A DNA stretch of 64,000 nucleotides from a virus, in the IMG/VR virus record IMGVR_UViG_3300021371_000004, positions 35,049 to 99,048 of that record; one strand, written 5' to 3'. This document shows, one piece after another, positions 8,761 to 17,500 of the stretch. Every line of letters begins with the position of its first letter. The stretch's first letter is position 1. The position numbers and the translations under genes were made by a program. The notes under the pieces are model-generated. The model was not told the origin of the DNA. It saw only the letters and a list, made by a program, of their open reading frames with translations, and did not search any database.

Positions 8761-8930
8761 CTCAGCAATACGCTCGAGGAATTTGCGCTGGGGGCATATG
8801 CCAGAGGAACCTTCATCTGGTCATAAGTAGTGCTACCCTTTTTGCGAATTATATAAAGGTTATTGAACATCGCGCCAAATATAGCAACAGACTTTCTGAC
8901 ACGCTCATTATAGAAATGGTCGCCAAAAAT
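8757..8930 (-). CDS. 15: Tail sheath stabiliser gp15, N-terminal part, possible ATT start
   Basis: 57 residues, beginning FGDHFYN after the first codon and continuing through FGAMFNNLYIIR to KVPLAYAP. This is the conserved beginning of gp15-family proteins (T4 gp15 starts MFGYFYN). At exactly the position of the expected Met the codon is ATT (8930-8928), preceded at good spacing by GAGGAGG; an in-frame ATG exists 11 codons earlier (8963) but overlaps the endonuclease gene and adds non-family residues. After KVPLAYAP this frame becomes family-unlike and stops at 8757, while the family sequence continues in the -1 frame. Either a real frameshift element or a one-base deletion in the C-run explains this. 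Confidence 0.72.
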   Translation of the reverse strand: MFGDHFYNERVRKSVAIFGAMFNNLYIIRKKGSTTYDQMKVPLAYAPSANSSSVLLR

Positions 8931-8934
8931 TGTA

Positions 8935-9546
8935 CTACCCTCCTCTTCCGAACGACCAACCAAGACTCAATCTTGCTTCCCATTCTTCCTTCGATACTTT
9001 CTGTGACTTATTATTCAGATACATCCACTTCTGCCCAATTCGTTTCTTCTTGAACTCTGGGTCTGCCCATCGCTTCAGGGCAGCGGTCTTGTAGTTGGTT
9101 GTGTCATCTGGTTTCGAGTATGTTATCTTACCTTCACGATGTGCTTTAGTCAGATTATAGCGAGAACTTTCCCTCTTACGCTCCTTTGATTCTTCGCTCC
9201 AGTCTGCGAATGCTCTTCGGTTTTCAAGATTCTTTATACGATCAAACGCAACCACAGGTATGGCAATGTTGTCTGTGTGGTTCAGGTAGTTGACGTTCTT
9301 GACAAGACCTGCTCGTTTTATAACAGAGCATTCGTGTTGTCTCGCCTTGTCGGTATCTTCACCAAACGTCTTACGAATATCTATAACTTCTGGTGCTCCA
9401 TGCTTCTCTGCATATGCCTGCACGTGCTTCGATGAGGTGAAGTAATTCTTCCACAACTCAGAAGGATCGCAACCCTTGGCGTATCGAACACCATAGTAAG
9501 ACATACCGGTGGACCATCTCAAGAGGTAACAGTAACTGTTCCTCAT
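8935..9546 (-). CDS. GIY-YIG-like homing endonuclease
   Basis: 203 residues. The N-terminus has the pattern YCYLLRW...SYYGVRYAKG (residues 5-25), a divergent GIY-YIG core, followed by a W..YF.SSK block (32-40) and a helical region. The C-terminal 35 residues (KWMYLNN....W...LS.GWSFGR) resemble the small DNA-recognition motif found in phage nuclease-associated (NUMOD-type) domains. It is inserted between neck genes 14 and 15, which adjoin in T4; its ATG overlaps the gp14 stop by one base and it ends 4 nt before the gp15 reading frame. This placement is typical of free-standing homing endonucleases of T4-like phages. Catalytic residues were not fully verifiable. Confidence 0.75.
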   Translation of the reverse strand: MRNSYCYLLRWSTGMSYYGVRYAKGCDPSELWKNYFTSSKHVQAYAEKHGAPEVIDIRKTFGEDTDKARQHECSVIKRAGLVKNVNYLNHTDNIAIPVVAFDRIKNLENRRAFADWSEESKERKRESSRYNLTKAHREGKITYSKPDDTTNYKTAALKRWADPEFKKKRIGQKWMYLNNKSQKVSKEEWEARLSLGWSFGRGG

Positions 9547-10436
9547 TATACGATATCTCCGAATGGATTCTGCTCAGAAAAGTCTAAGAACTCCAAGGCA
9601 GAAACGTCGAATGAAGTGACATTGCCATCGGCACCACCAGGACTTGCTGGTTGAATCTCCTGCAACTCTTCAACGAGAGTTGGGGTAGCGGAAACACCAG
9701 ACTCATCCCCCACTACAGCAACAGCAGGAGTCAGTGCCCTATATTCGCCGGTGTTGTTACCGACATGTGCAAGGTACAACTCATTATCCATAGAGTTGAC
9801 AACCTTTCCGGTCACAACATGGTCTGCGTGGGTCTGTGTGATTGTTTCGCCTTTAATAAACCCAGCAGAAGTATCCATGGTCAACTTGTATTGGTACGCT
9901 GCAAATTCTTCTATGTCGTCTATCTCAGGAACACCAGTATCGAAATCAGCATTAGTGTATTCAAACAATTCACAATTCATTCTGAACAGTGGTAGTTTAC
10001 CCAACTGGTAGAATGGGTTCTCGTCCTCAACCTTCATTATCTCGAAAGTTGAACCGCTGAGAGGGACGTGAATCAGATCCCCTTCCCTCGGTCTGTAGTA
10101 TTTTTCTTCTTCCGTTTCTTGGTGCTTTCGTATCTCGTTGTTCCATCTTCGGCGTGCCATAAGCAGGGTTGCTGCGTCACGAATCTCTACGCCAAACTTG
10201 GAGAATAAATCTCCGTCACCATCAAACCCTTCAATGTTTTCGAGGTAGACTTCTATCCTGTATGCATATGCGAATCGAGACAATTCCTCGTCATTGAAAA
10301 TCATATCACGGGAAACAACCTCGCGAGGCAGATAGTATATGTCTGTACCGAAAAACTTGAGAGACTCTACGATTATGTCTTCGTAGAGGTTCTGCTCGGA
10401 GAGAACATTGTGCCGGAAATGTCGGGAAGTCGCCAT
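9546..10436 (-). CDS. 14: Neck protein gp14-like
   Basis: 296 residues (T4 gp14 256). With gp13 it forms the connector that seals the filled head and accepts the tail. The family N-terminus with SEQNLYEDIIVESLKFFG, YYLPREVVSRD and LFSKFGVEIRD is intact (residues 13-90), and the C-terminus ends in LEFLDFSEQNPFGD, also a family signature. It starts 2 nt after gp13 and is followed by the endonuclease gene. The central part includes a small beta-rich segment around ETITQTHADHVVTGKVV. Confidence 0.93.
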   Translation of the reverse strand: MATSRHFRHNVLSEQNLYEDIIVESLKFFGTDIYYLPREVVSRDMIFNDEELSRFAYAYRIEVYLENIEGFDGDGDLFSKFGVEIRDAATLLMARRRWNNEIRKHQETEEEKYYRPREGDLIHVPLSGSTFEIMKVEDENPFYQLGKLPLFRMNCELFEYTNADFDTGVPEIDDIEEFAAYQYKLTMDTSAGFIKGETITQTHADHVVTGKVVNSMDNELYLAHVGNNTGEYRALTPAVAVVGDESGVSATPTLVEELQEIQPASPGGADGNVTSFDVSALEFLDFSEQNPFGDIV

Positions 10437-10437
10437 A

Positions 10438-11199
10438 TCAACCTACGAAGAAGTCGGGTGGTACTTCTTGCTCCAACCGCATCCGCTCACGTAACTCGGT
10501 TATCTCGGTCTTTGCTTCTTCGAGTATCTGACGACCAGAAATGGTAATACCTCCAGGTAACTGCATGCCTTCAAACTTGGACATGTTCTGACCCCACTGC
10601 TCTTTAATCAAGGCAGTCGTGAAGTCTTTAACGAACATGTCGTTCCAGACAGATGAGTTGGTATCTGGATCAACTGTTTGATAGACTTCAAAGGCAACGT
10701 GTTTGCCTTCGGTCAACTGTCCATCTTCTATATCGCTGTGCAAGAATATCTTGTTTGCTCGTCGAGCAAAAGTTATTAAAGGGAGTCCATTGATCTTCAT
10801 GTCAAGCAGTGCCATATGTTGACGAGTCTGCTCCATATATGCCATACCACCAGTGCCATACATACCGCTCATATTATGCATATCGCTCATTGCCAATTGG
10901 TATTGGAAAGAGAAGAAGTTTGAACTTTGTATGAGAGCATTCGATACAGGAAACATCTTTGTAACATATAAGATGTTGTCTGGTATAGTGATGTACTTAT
11001 TCGCGATATCGGTTGAAGTCATCTGGTATTCATAGTATGCGCGCATAGTGGCATCGCCATGAAACTCTTGGTAGACCTGTAGAGCATCGTCAACCTTATC
11101 TTCTATCTGGTCTTCATCAACGTTTATCTCGATAACGGGTTCGCCCAGTCTTCGGAGACTATAGTCTATCAGACCCTGCCTTGATGTTATTACTGCCAT
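10438..11199 (-). CDS. 13: Neck protein gp13-like
   Basis: 253 residues (T4 gp13 309). It is a head-completion connector protein that binds beneath the portal with gp14. The conserved beginning SRQGLIDYSLRRLGEPVIEINV (residues 5-26) and the acidic EDQIEDKVDDALQVYQEFHGD helix region are clear, as is the C-terminal SGRQILEEAKTEI helix. It leads the 13-14-15-16-17 block and has its own late promoter element 25 nt upstream. Confidence 0.94.
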   Translation of the reverse strand: MAVITSRQGLIDYSLRRLGEPVIEINVDEDQIEDKVDDALQVYQEFHGDATMRAYYEYQMTSTDIANKYITIPDNILYVTKMFPVSNALIQSSNFFSFQYQLAMSDMHNMSGMYGTGGMAYMEQTRQHMALLDMKINGLPLITFARRANKIFLHSDIEDGQLTEGKHVAFEVYQTVDPDTNSSVWNDMFVKDFTTALIKEQWGQNMSKFEGMQLPGGITISGRQILEEAKTEITELRERMRLEQEVPPDFFVG

Positions 11200-11224
11200 T
11201 GGTTTACCCTTCGAAGTTTAGTTC

Positions 11225-11232
11225 TATTTATA
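11225..11232 (-). promoter_or_regulatory. Late promoter element TATAAATA ahead of gp13
   Basis: Exact late element between the 162-residue gene (stop 11238) and the gp13 ATG at 11199, followed by a GAAGGG ribosome site. It would drive the neck and terminase genes. Confidence 0.78.
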
Positions 11233-11237
11233 CCATC

Positions 11238-11726
11238 TCAGAAGTTGTGTATAGATTTCTGCATATTTTCATATAGAATTCCTGTTTCGAATTCCTTCTT
11301 GGTGTAGCACCAGCGTAATAAAGAAACACCCTGATTCGTTATGGTTTCGGTGGTTCCGGCAGCACCGCCATTTATGTCTATTAGTATTCTTCTAACCTTT
11401 GGTTCCCCCTCCTTTATAAAAGAAAAGACTGAATCGTACCCAAGGGTTTCAAAAATCCAGTGGAAAGTTCTATAGATGTGCATATTGCGCAGGGTTCGCC
11501 TTTGTTCTTTGTCGAGACCAGAATCCAATGCAGGACGCCAATTGGCGATTGATTTTAATTCGCAGGAGTTTTCTGGTTCACTGGTGATCATCGCTAAATG
11601 AAACACTTCTTCATTTAACATACTGACAAAGTATTTGTCACAGACCCAGTGATCTAAGTTATGGTTCTGCGCCTTGAGTATCTTTAACCCATTTTCATCC
11701 CAATCATTATGAAAGAATTTGATCAC
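11238..11726 (-). CDS. Unrecognised protein coupled to a structural gene
   Basis: 162 residues; I do not recognise the family. It is a compact globular-looking sequence with many aromatics and a helix-rich middle (LRNMHIYRTFHWIFETLGY, about 81-99). Its ATG overlaps the TGA of the upstream 476-residue structural protein as ATGA, so the two are probably co-translated. A chaperone or attachment role for that protein is possible but is only inferred from the coupling. The alternative of a GNAT-like acetyltransferase is weakly suggested by the helix after residue 80, but no acetyl-CoA loop is evident. Confidence 0.7.
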   Translation of the reverse strand: MIKFFHNDWDENGLKILKAQNHNLDHWVCDKYFVSMLNEEVFHLAMITSEPENSCELKSIANWRPALDSGLDKEQRRTLRNMHIYRTFHWIFETLGYDSVFSFIKEGEPKVRRILIDINGGAAGTTETITNQGVSLLRWCYTKKEFETGILYENMQKSIHNF

Positions 11727-13153
11727 TCTCCGATTAAATCCAGACCTTTATATATTTCAAAGACCGGATCTTTTCCTTTGAGAATCTGCTGCACCCGTTC
11801 GCCCCCTATATACACACCAGTCGATTTCCTTGTCAATATCAGGGCAGCGAAGAAAATCCCTTTATCGGAAGGTCCAGATAACCCAGTTCCAAGATACTGC
11901 CTAATACTGGTGTGGTCTACGGTTGCAGCAGTTGTATAGGTCACATCCCCTCCTGTTCCAGAACCGAAGTCGACGGTGGCCACGCCCCATTTATCTAACC
12001 TTGCTGCAGATACGTCCGAGGTGCTGGTGGATGACCCATGCCCAGAAGACCAAGTGCCTCCTTGTGCGACGCTACCTTTTTGAAATAGAATTGATTGCCC
12101 ATAATCTTGGTCCATCGAGTTTACGCTTCCGTCGCCATCTTCTGATGTATGGATCATCCCGATAACCGCAGCGTCATAACCATTTCTCAGATATTGTGGT
12201 GCTGTGGTAACCTGTTTAGTAAGTTCCGCTCCTGTCATACTATCTGTGACAAGGTTGATGTTTTCGGGGTCTTCTAACTCTATAGAAACCGCTGTTATAG
12301 TGAAGGATGATGCAACCAATCCATCCCCAACTTCGTCAACGACAAATTCACCGGTGCCAAAAGAGGATACTTCCAATGAATTTTCTTGTGTGGGGGTCAC
12401 GGAATATTTTGGGTTTCCACAGATAGCATTATCAAATATTCCGCCGATGGGTCGGGGAGTATTCAGACCAGATGGAGATTGACTACAAAGCGCATACTGT
12501 TTTAGTGTGGTCCCTTGATGCATACCAGCAATGCCGAACGAATAAGTGGCGTCGTCCCCGCCAGTCGTGGCAGTGTTAACTGCCATAGTGCTGACGGCAA
12601 ATAGTAGGTTTGGGTTGCAAGAAGAATTAACAAGTGAGTGGGTGTGCGGAAACGAAGACATGGTTGCCGTGCTCAGAGAATCTAGGCTGGTGGATTTTAT
12701 ACCGTCACCGCCCAAAGCAATGACGTTGAGTTCAATCGCAGTTCCCTGATCATCAGGAGTTATTGTTATGCCACCAGATATCGCAGTGACAAGTCCACTA
12801 CAACTCAGGGAACCTCCGGAGCTGCTCAGAATCCAATAGGACAACTTACCAGCGTTTGCTGGCGCGAAAAAATTCGGGTATCCGTTTGAGGTGTCGCTGA
12901 AACCTTGATTATGCTCTTCATGAACCCAATGGCATACTGGGTTGGCGAATGCAGTTCCTTCATCGCACCAAATTGCTAGTGATTGCGAATTCCTGGACTG
13001 AGTCTGCTGAGCAGTTGATGGTGCCTTGAATGCATGTACTATCAAAACCTTTGGGGTTTCGGTTCCAAAGGCGGCAGAAGTTAAACTCGTTTCAGAATAA
13101 GAAGTAGTGACCCTTGCGCGAAACACATGAGAGAGTATTTGTTTCTGTGCCAA
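11723..13153 (-). CDS. Virion structural or fibre-like protein
   Basis: 476 residues, beta-rich, and rich in Ser, Thr, Gly and Ala with few charged residues, as in phage fibre or surface proteins. The sequence contains several putative beta-strand blocks and an internal HTHS segment, but I recognise no specific family. The only start is TTG (13153), preceded at 9 nt by GGAG; no ATG is available in a suitable place. It lies in a run of five genes between the giant repeat protein and neck gene 13, where T4 has fibre and whisker genes, so a fibre, whisker or decoration role is plausible. The following gene overlaps its stop. Confidence 0.75.
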   Translation of the reverse strand: MAQKQILSHVFRARVTTSYSETSLTSAAFGTETPKVLIVHAFKAPSTAQQTQSRNSQSLAIWCDEGTAFANPVCHWVHEEHNQGFSDTSNGYPNFFAPANAGKLSYWILSSSGGSLSCSGLVTAISGGITITPDDQGTAIELNVIALGGDGIKSTSLDSLSTATMSSFPHTHSLVNSSCNPNLLFAVSTMAVNTATTGGDDATYSFGIAGMHQGTTLKQYALCSQSPSGLNTPRPIGGIFDNAICGNPKYSVTPTQENSLEVSSFGTGEFVVDEVGDGLVASSFTITAVSIELEDPENINLVTDSMTGAELTKQVTTAPQYLRNGYDAAVIGMIHTSEDGDGSVNSMDQDYGQSILFQKGSVAQGGTWSSGHGSSTSTSDVSAARLDKWGVATVDFGSGTGGDVTYTTAATVDHTSIRQYLGTGLSGPSDKGIFFAALILTRKSTGVYIGGERVQQILKGKDPVFEIYKGLDLIGE

Positions 13154-13172
13154 AATGTATCTCCATCATTTA

Positions 13173-13451
13173 TTATGTTAAAAAGTACATCGTGTCACTA
13201 TCAACTGAAGATCCGAACACGAGCAACACGTACTCGGTTGCAGTTAAAACCTGAACTTTGTCGGGTTGGTCGCTGGCAGAGCTTGCTGCGTTATTCACTT
13301 CGACAAGATTCTTCGTGGCATACTTTGCGTCCCAGCGGGAGTCAACTTCCGCCGAGTCTTGTATTTCATTATTCAGGTTCGTGAAGTTATCATCGACCTC
13401 ATCATGAGTGAGGGGTGAACCCTTACCGGATCTCAATGTGATGTTGGCCAT
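13173..13451 (-). CDS. Small structural protein with LTHDEVDDNF N-terminal motif
   Basis: 92 residues. The N-terminus GKGSPLTHDEVDDNFTNLN (residues 9-27) is a short motif often seen at the start of phage tail-fibre and baseplate-associated proteins, which otherwise differ. The remainder is short and ends in a beta-like tail. It is preceded by a good ATG and lies between other small structural genes. It probably encodes a minor virion component or adaptor; no enzymatic motif is visible. Confidence 0.72.
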   Translation of the reverse strand: MANITLRSGKGSPLTHDEVDDNFTNLNNEIQDSAEVDSRWDAKYATKNLVEVNNAASSASDQPDKVQVLTATEYVLLVFGSSVDSDTMYFLT

Positions 13452-13525
13452 TATTGATTACCTCAATTTAAGCATGGAAAGAAGATGGGGTGCGATGCAC
13501 CCCAGAGTAGTGATCCTACTTCTTC

Positions 13526-13903
13526 TTATGCTGGAGCTTCGTACGTGAGGGCAGAGATACTGATCGTGTCTCCGCCGCCAATAGCAGTAGAAGACAGGAT
13601 AATGTCTCCGCCGCCACCAGTTGCAGTTACATCTCCTTGGAATATAATATCTGTTCCATTACTGGCCTTGGCTACGAACTTTGTCACAGTTCCAGGATTA
13701 CAAGAGTCGTCTGCTGTGATCGCAGCTGCGGTAGCAATTCCCGCGCCTGCAGTTCCTGCAGCATCGAAAGCAGTGGCGGAAAACGTTAGTGTTGCGACCT
13801 CCGCGTCGCCAGATGTTAGGAATTCAATTGTTCCACCATCCAGTTGTTCGACCACGTGGTCTGCAATACCATTACGGATTGCGGTTGGGTGAGTTACTGC
13901 CAT
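13526..13903 (-). CDS. Small beta-rich structural protein
   Basis: 125 residues, rich in Ala, Gly, Thr and Ile, with the alternating pattern of a small beta-barrel. The opening MAVTHPTAIRNGIADHVVEQ followed by a GTIEFLTSGDAEVATLTFS strand pair resembles small virion proteins common in marine phages; I cannot name a function. It starts 2 nt after the upstream 58-residue gene. A decoration or fibre-associated role is inferred from neighbours only. Confidence 0.72.
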   Translation of the reverse strand: MAVTHPTAIRNGIADHVVEQLDGGTIEFLTSGDAEVATLTFSATAFDAAGTAGAGIATAAAITADDSCNPGTVTKFVAKASNGTDIIFQGDVTATGGGGDIILSSTAIGGGDTISISALTYEAPA

Positions 13904-13904
13904 T

Positions 13905-14081
13905 TTACTTCTCCTTGATTATAGAATCACTATTTTTATTTGCGTTCGATTGTTCGAACGACTTGAGTTGCTCTTCGGAAACAGGAACATCAATTTGGAC
14001 CTCTTCCTTTGTACCGTTTTTACGAACGATTGTAGCAGTCCCAGTAAGTTTTCCAAAACTGCCCTTCGCTTCTGTACCCAT
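13905..14081 (-). CDS. 58-residue small protein
   Basis: An ORF of 58 codons with ATG at 14081 and an AAAGGAG ribosome site. It begins MGTEAKGSFGKLTGTATIVR, then becomes rich in Lys and Glu and ends with a hydrophilic Asn/Lys tail. It fills the gap between the 120- and 125-residue genes with only 1 nt to the next start. An exact TATAAATA abuts its ATG. Function unknown; probably a virion or assembly component given the location. Confidence 0.7.
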   Translation of the reverse strand: MGTEAKGSFGKLTGTATIVRKNGTKEEVQIDVPVSEEQLKSFEQSNANKNSDSIIKEK

Positions 14082-14089
14082 TATTTATA
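14082..14089 (-). promoter_or_regulatory. TATAAATA merged with ribosome site and start codon
   Basis: The late element is immediately followed by the ATG of the 58-residue gene (TATAAATAATG) and preceded by AAAGGAG. If it acts as a promoter the ATG would fall upstream of or at the transcript start, so it may serve the 125-residue gene at 13903 instead, or be only spacer sequence. Confidence 0.45.
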
Positions 14090-14102
14090 CTCCTTTGAAT
14101 CC

Positions 14103-14465
14103 TCAATCAAATTTAGTTACACTTCGAGAAACTATAAGGTTGCCCTCAAGTACTCTCTCAACTGTAGTTAGTCCAGTTCCTTGATCGACAAACTCGACCT
14201 CGAGGTCATAGACATACCTTCTTCGGGACATAGAATCTGTTTGCGTGTTCGTCAACATGAACTCAAACATTCCCTCGGACAGCGGAGGCAACAAACTTGT
14301 GGTGAATGATACAGAGTCGCTTGAGTCTGCATCATAACTCCTGTTTGCCCTGCCCCTGACTGTATATCCGGTAAGGTCCCTTGGCGTCCCATCCGAGGAC
14401 AACATCTTGACCTGCCACTTAATGTCGGATCCTTGGTCAACTTCTAAATCTTCGTACTGTGCCAT
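14103..14465 (-). CDS. Small virion-associated beta protein
   Basis: 120 residues. The N-terminus YEDLEVDQGSDIKWQVKM followed by DGTPRDLTGYTVRGRANRS resembles small immunoglobulin-like or BppU-like fibre-attachment modules of phages that begin with the same D.G.T..W.....G...DLTGY pattern. It probably serves as a structural adaptor. It has an ATG with a late promoter element 28 nt upstream, and lies directly after the giant repeat protein. Confidence 0.72.
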   Translation of the reverse strand: MAQYEDLEVDQGSDIKWQVKMLSSDGTPRDLTGYTVRGRANRSYDADSSDSVSFTTSLLPPLSEGMFEFMLTNTQTDSMSRRRYVYDLEVEFVDQGTGLTTVERVLEGNLIVSRSVTKFD

Positions 14466-14492
14466 TGTAGATTCAATCTCTTGTTTGTTATC

Positions 14493-14500
14493 TATTTATA
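14493..14500 (-). promoter_or_regulatory. Late promoter element TATAAATA ahead of the 120-residue gene
   Basis: Exact late element in the 42-nt gap after the giant repeat gene; well placed for the ATG at 14465 and the small structural genes that follow. Confidence 0.75.
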
Positions 14501-14507
14501 CTGGGTT

Positions 14508-17500
14508 TTATTCTACGTCAGAAACTCTACAGTTTATCGATCTTATTTTCTGCTTTCTAATATCTATGCTTCTCGAAACCTTTCTGCTAATGATTGTTCG
14601 GGTGTCCTTCTTCTTAACAACCATTTTCTTGCTGAGAGGGATATCTCTATTCTGGCGAAGGACTTCCAAGGCAGCACTTATCTCAGAAGAAGATGCCACC
14701 AAGGAACCGGATGCTGTAACTTCTTTCTCGAAGAAGGGTGTTACAACAACTACAGAGTTTCCTGCTTGGGCATTACCTACCCCAGACACCACCCTCTCGG
14801 AAGAACCGGAAGATTGCGCATCACCACAGATAAGGACACCGCCAGCAACCAAAACCTTACTGGCAGAACCAGTAACAGAAGAATTTTGGGAAACTGATTC
14901 GCCGGAACCAGAAACCGCCCTCTCAGATACACCAACAACGGAGGATTCTTCAGAAACAATCTCGCCTTGTCCCTGTCCAGAGATCGCAGCAGAGATGTCA
15001 GAATTCGATGTTTGTAAAGAAGCACTCTCTGAGACGACAGTTCTTTCGGTGTCCGCGTTAGCAACAGAAGATTGAGCAGATAATTCGACTAGGGCAGTGA
15101 CGACAGACCTTTCTCCGTCACCAGCAACTACAACCAATCCGATCTCTTCTGCGGTCAGGTCTGTATCTATTCCCACCACAGTTCTGTTTGCTGTAGAGGA
15201 AACAGACGAACTACCAGAAACAACGTTTGAATCGGAAGTTATTATCCTTTCAGCAGATGAGGCAACTTGGGAATTTTGAGAAGATAGTGCTACTGAGGTT
15301 CTTAATTCTCTCTCGGTAACAACGTTGACCTGCGAACCAACAACTTCTAACTCGCCCGAAGATACCACAGAGCGTTCTGCTGAACCCGACAAATTAGATT
15401 GTTGAGAAACAAGTTCTTGCGGTGGGTTTACTCCTAAATTTTCTCTTTCCGCAACTCCGGAAACTCCGGAAACTTGGGATTGAATATCGGCAGATATAGA
15501 ATTAACAGTTCGCCCAACAGAAGCGGTAGCAATTGCATCTGTCGGTTGAATAGAAACAGAAGGGGATATTACCCTCTCTGCGACGCCAGAAACAATATTC
15601 TCTGGCGTTACTATAAAATCAGAAGTTCCATCTTGGGTGATGACCCTCTCCGCTACTGCGGAAACCGAGGAATTTCCTGTAACTATTTCTTGCGGTGGGT
15701 CTATGCCCAACGATTCTCTTTCTGCAACACCAGATACTTCGGAAACTTGTGATTCGATTTGGGGTGAAGTTACTCGACCAATGTTCGAGGTTTCTGTAAC
15801 AACAGAAGAACCAGCAGAAGGAGATTCAACAAGAACAATAGTTCTTTTACCAACGCCAACAATCTCTGAATCGGTCGTAGTGGAGACGGAGGTTGTGGTG
15901 GAATTGGTTAGTGCGCTTGGGAAACCAGAAATTGCATCCCCTGCTGCGATATTGGCGGCATCGTCGAACCCTTCAGTAAGCAGTATCCAACGAGACACGC
16001 CTATGTCTGGGTCCGTTGAGTACACTATAATGTTATACTCACTGCCATCTATTCTCTGCCAAACAGAGAAACCTGCGCCCGAGACATATGTCGGGGTGTC
16101 GTCATACTCTACAGTAAACTGTACACCTTCTACAAGGTCGTATCTACCGTTTCTACCAGACGCCAGTCCGGTCAAGACAATTGTGTCGCCTTCATAGTTG
16201 ATGTTAGAACTAGATTGAGGTATGTTAAGCGGTTCACCGACACCTTCCTCTAGAACAATAATACGCTCGGCAACACCGGAAGAAATATGAGCGGTGTTTG
16301 GTCGTATTTCTATGGGTTCCGCAGAATGTATTTGTTGGACGGAAGCATCTGATGTGGTCAGATCCGCCGATGTCGTATAAGATCTGTTGGCGGAGACGGA
16401 TATTCCCGAGGGTTGGACTTCTACATCACCCGAACCAGAAACAGTCCGATCTACATCAGCAGATATTGTCGATGATTGCGACTGAATATCTGCCGAAACC
16501 TCAACAACGGTTCTTAGTGCAGATGCAACAACCTCAGATTCTCCGGAGACGGTCGATCCTCTTGCGAGTTTACCAGATATAATGTCAACTTCTATTGTCG
16601 AATTATCTGCTTGAATGCTCGCGTCAATGGAATTAGAAGTTCTGAATCCAACGGATACTACCTGCGATTCAGAAACTTCTAAATCCGCGTCACCATTAAA
16701 CGCCCATTCTGCTGTTCCTGTGACGATAGAATCGCCTGTAACTATTTCTTGCGGTGGGTCTATACCCAACAATTCTCTTTCCGCAAGTCCATCTACAGAG
16801 GATCCTTCTGTTTCTATATTACCAGAACCAGTGATATTCCTTTCAGAGACACCAGATAAATTAGAACCAGATGTTTCTAAAGAAACAGAGGATATTATTC
16901 CTCTTTCACCAGTACCAGTAGAAACAGACTCTGCGTTTTCTATTGAAACTGTAGAACGGATTTCCCTCTCAGCAGTACCGGAAGAAAGGTTTTGTTCCGT
17001 TGGTCTTATAGAGATTGCTTCGGAAGTTATTAACCTAGTGGCAGAACCGTCGACCGAAACAGAATTTGCTTCGAGGGTTGCTTCAGGAGAGACAATTGTT
17101 CTCTCTGCTAGAGAAACTATGGATGATTCTGAAGAAGTCAATTCTGCCTGTATCGAATTCACTGTACGTCCGACAGTTGCTTCGACTTCGGAAGGCGAGG
17201 TTTGTTCTACACCAGAACCAACAACCACAATTCTTTCGCCAACCCCTGCAACAACGGCGAGACCGATCTCTTCTGCTGTTAAGTCTGCCTCTATTGCAAT
17301 GACAGTCCTAGAAACAGAAGATGATACTATGCTATTGCTGACAGTGTCTAGCGTCGATTGTACAGAAACAACTGTCCTCTCTGCTGTGCCAGATGTTTCT
17401 GAACTACCTGCTTCCAAGGAAGAAGATTGTTGCACGACAGTCCGTTCAGATGTTCCCGAGGCAGAAGAATTTGTCGTGATGTCGCCTTGTGCGGTGACCT

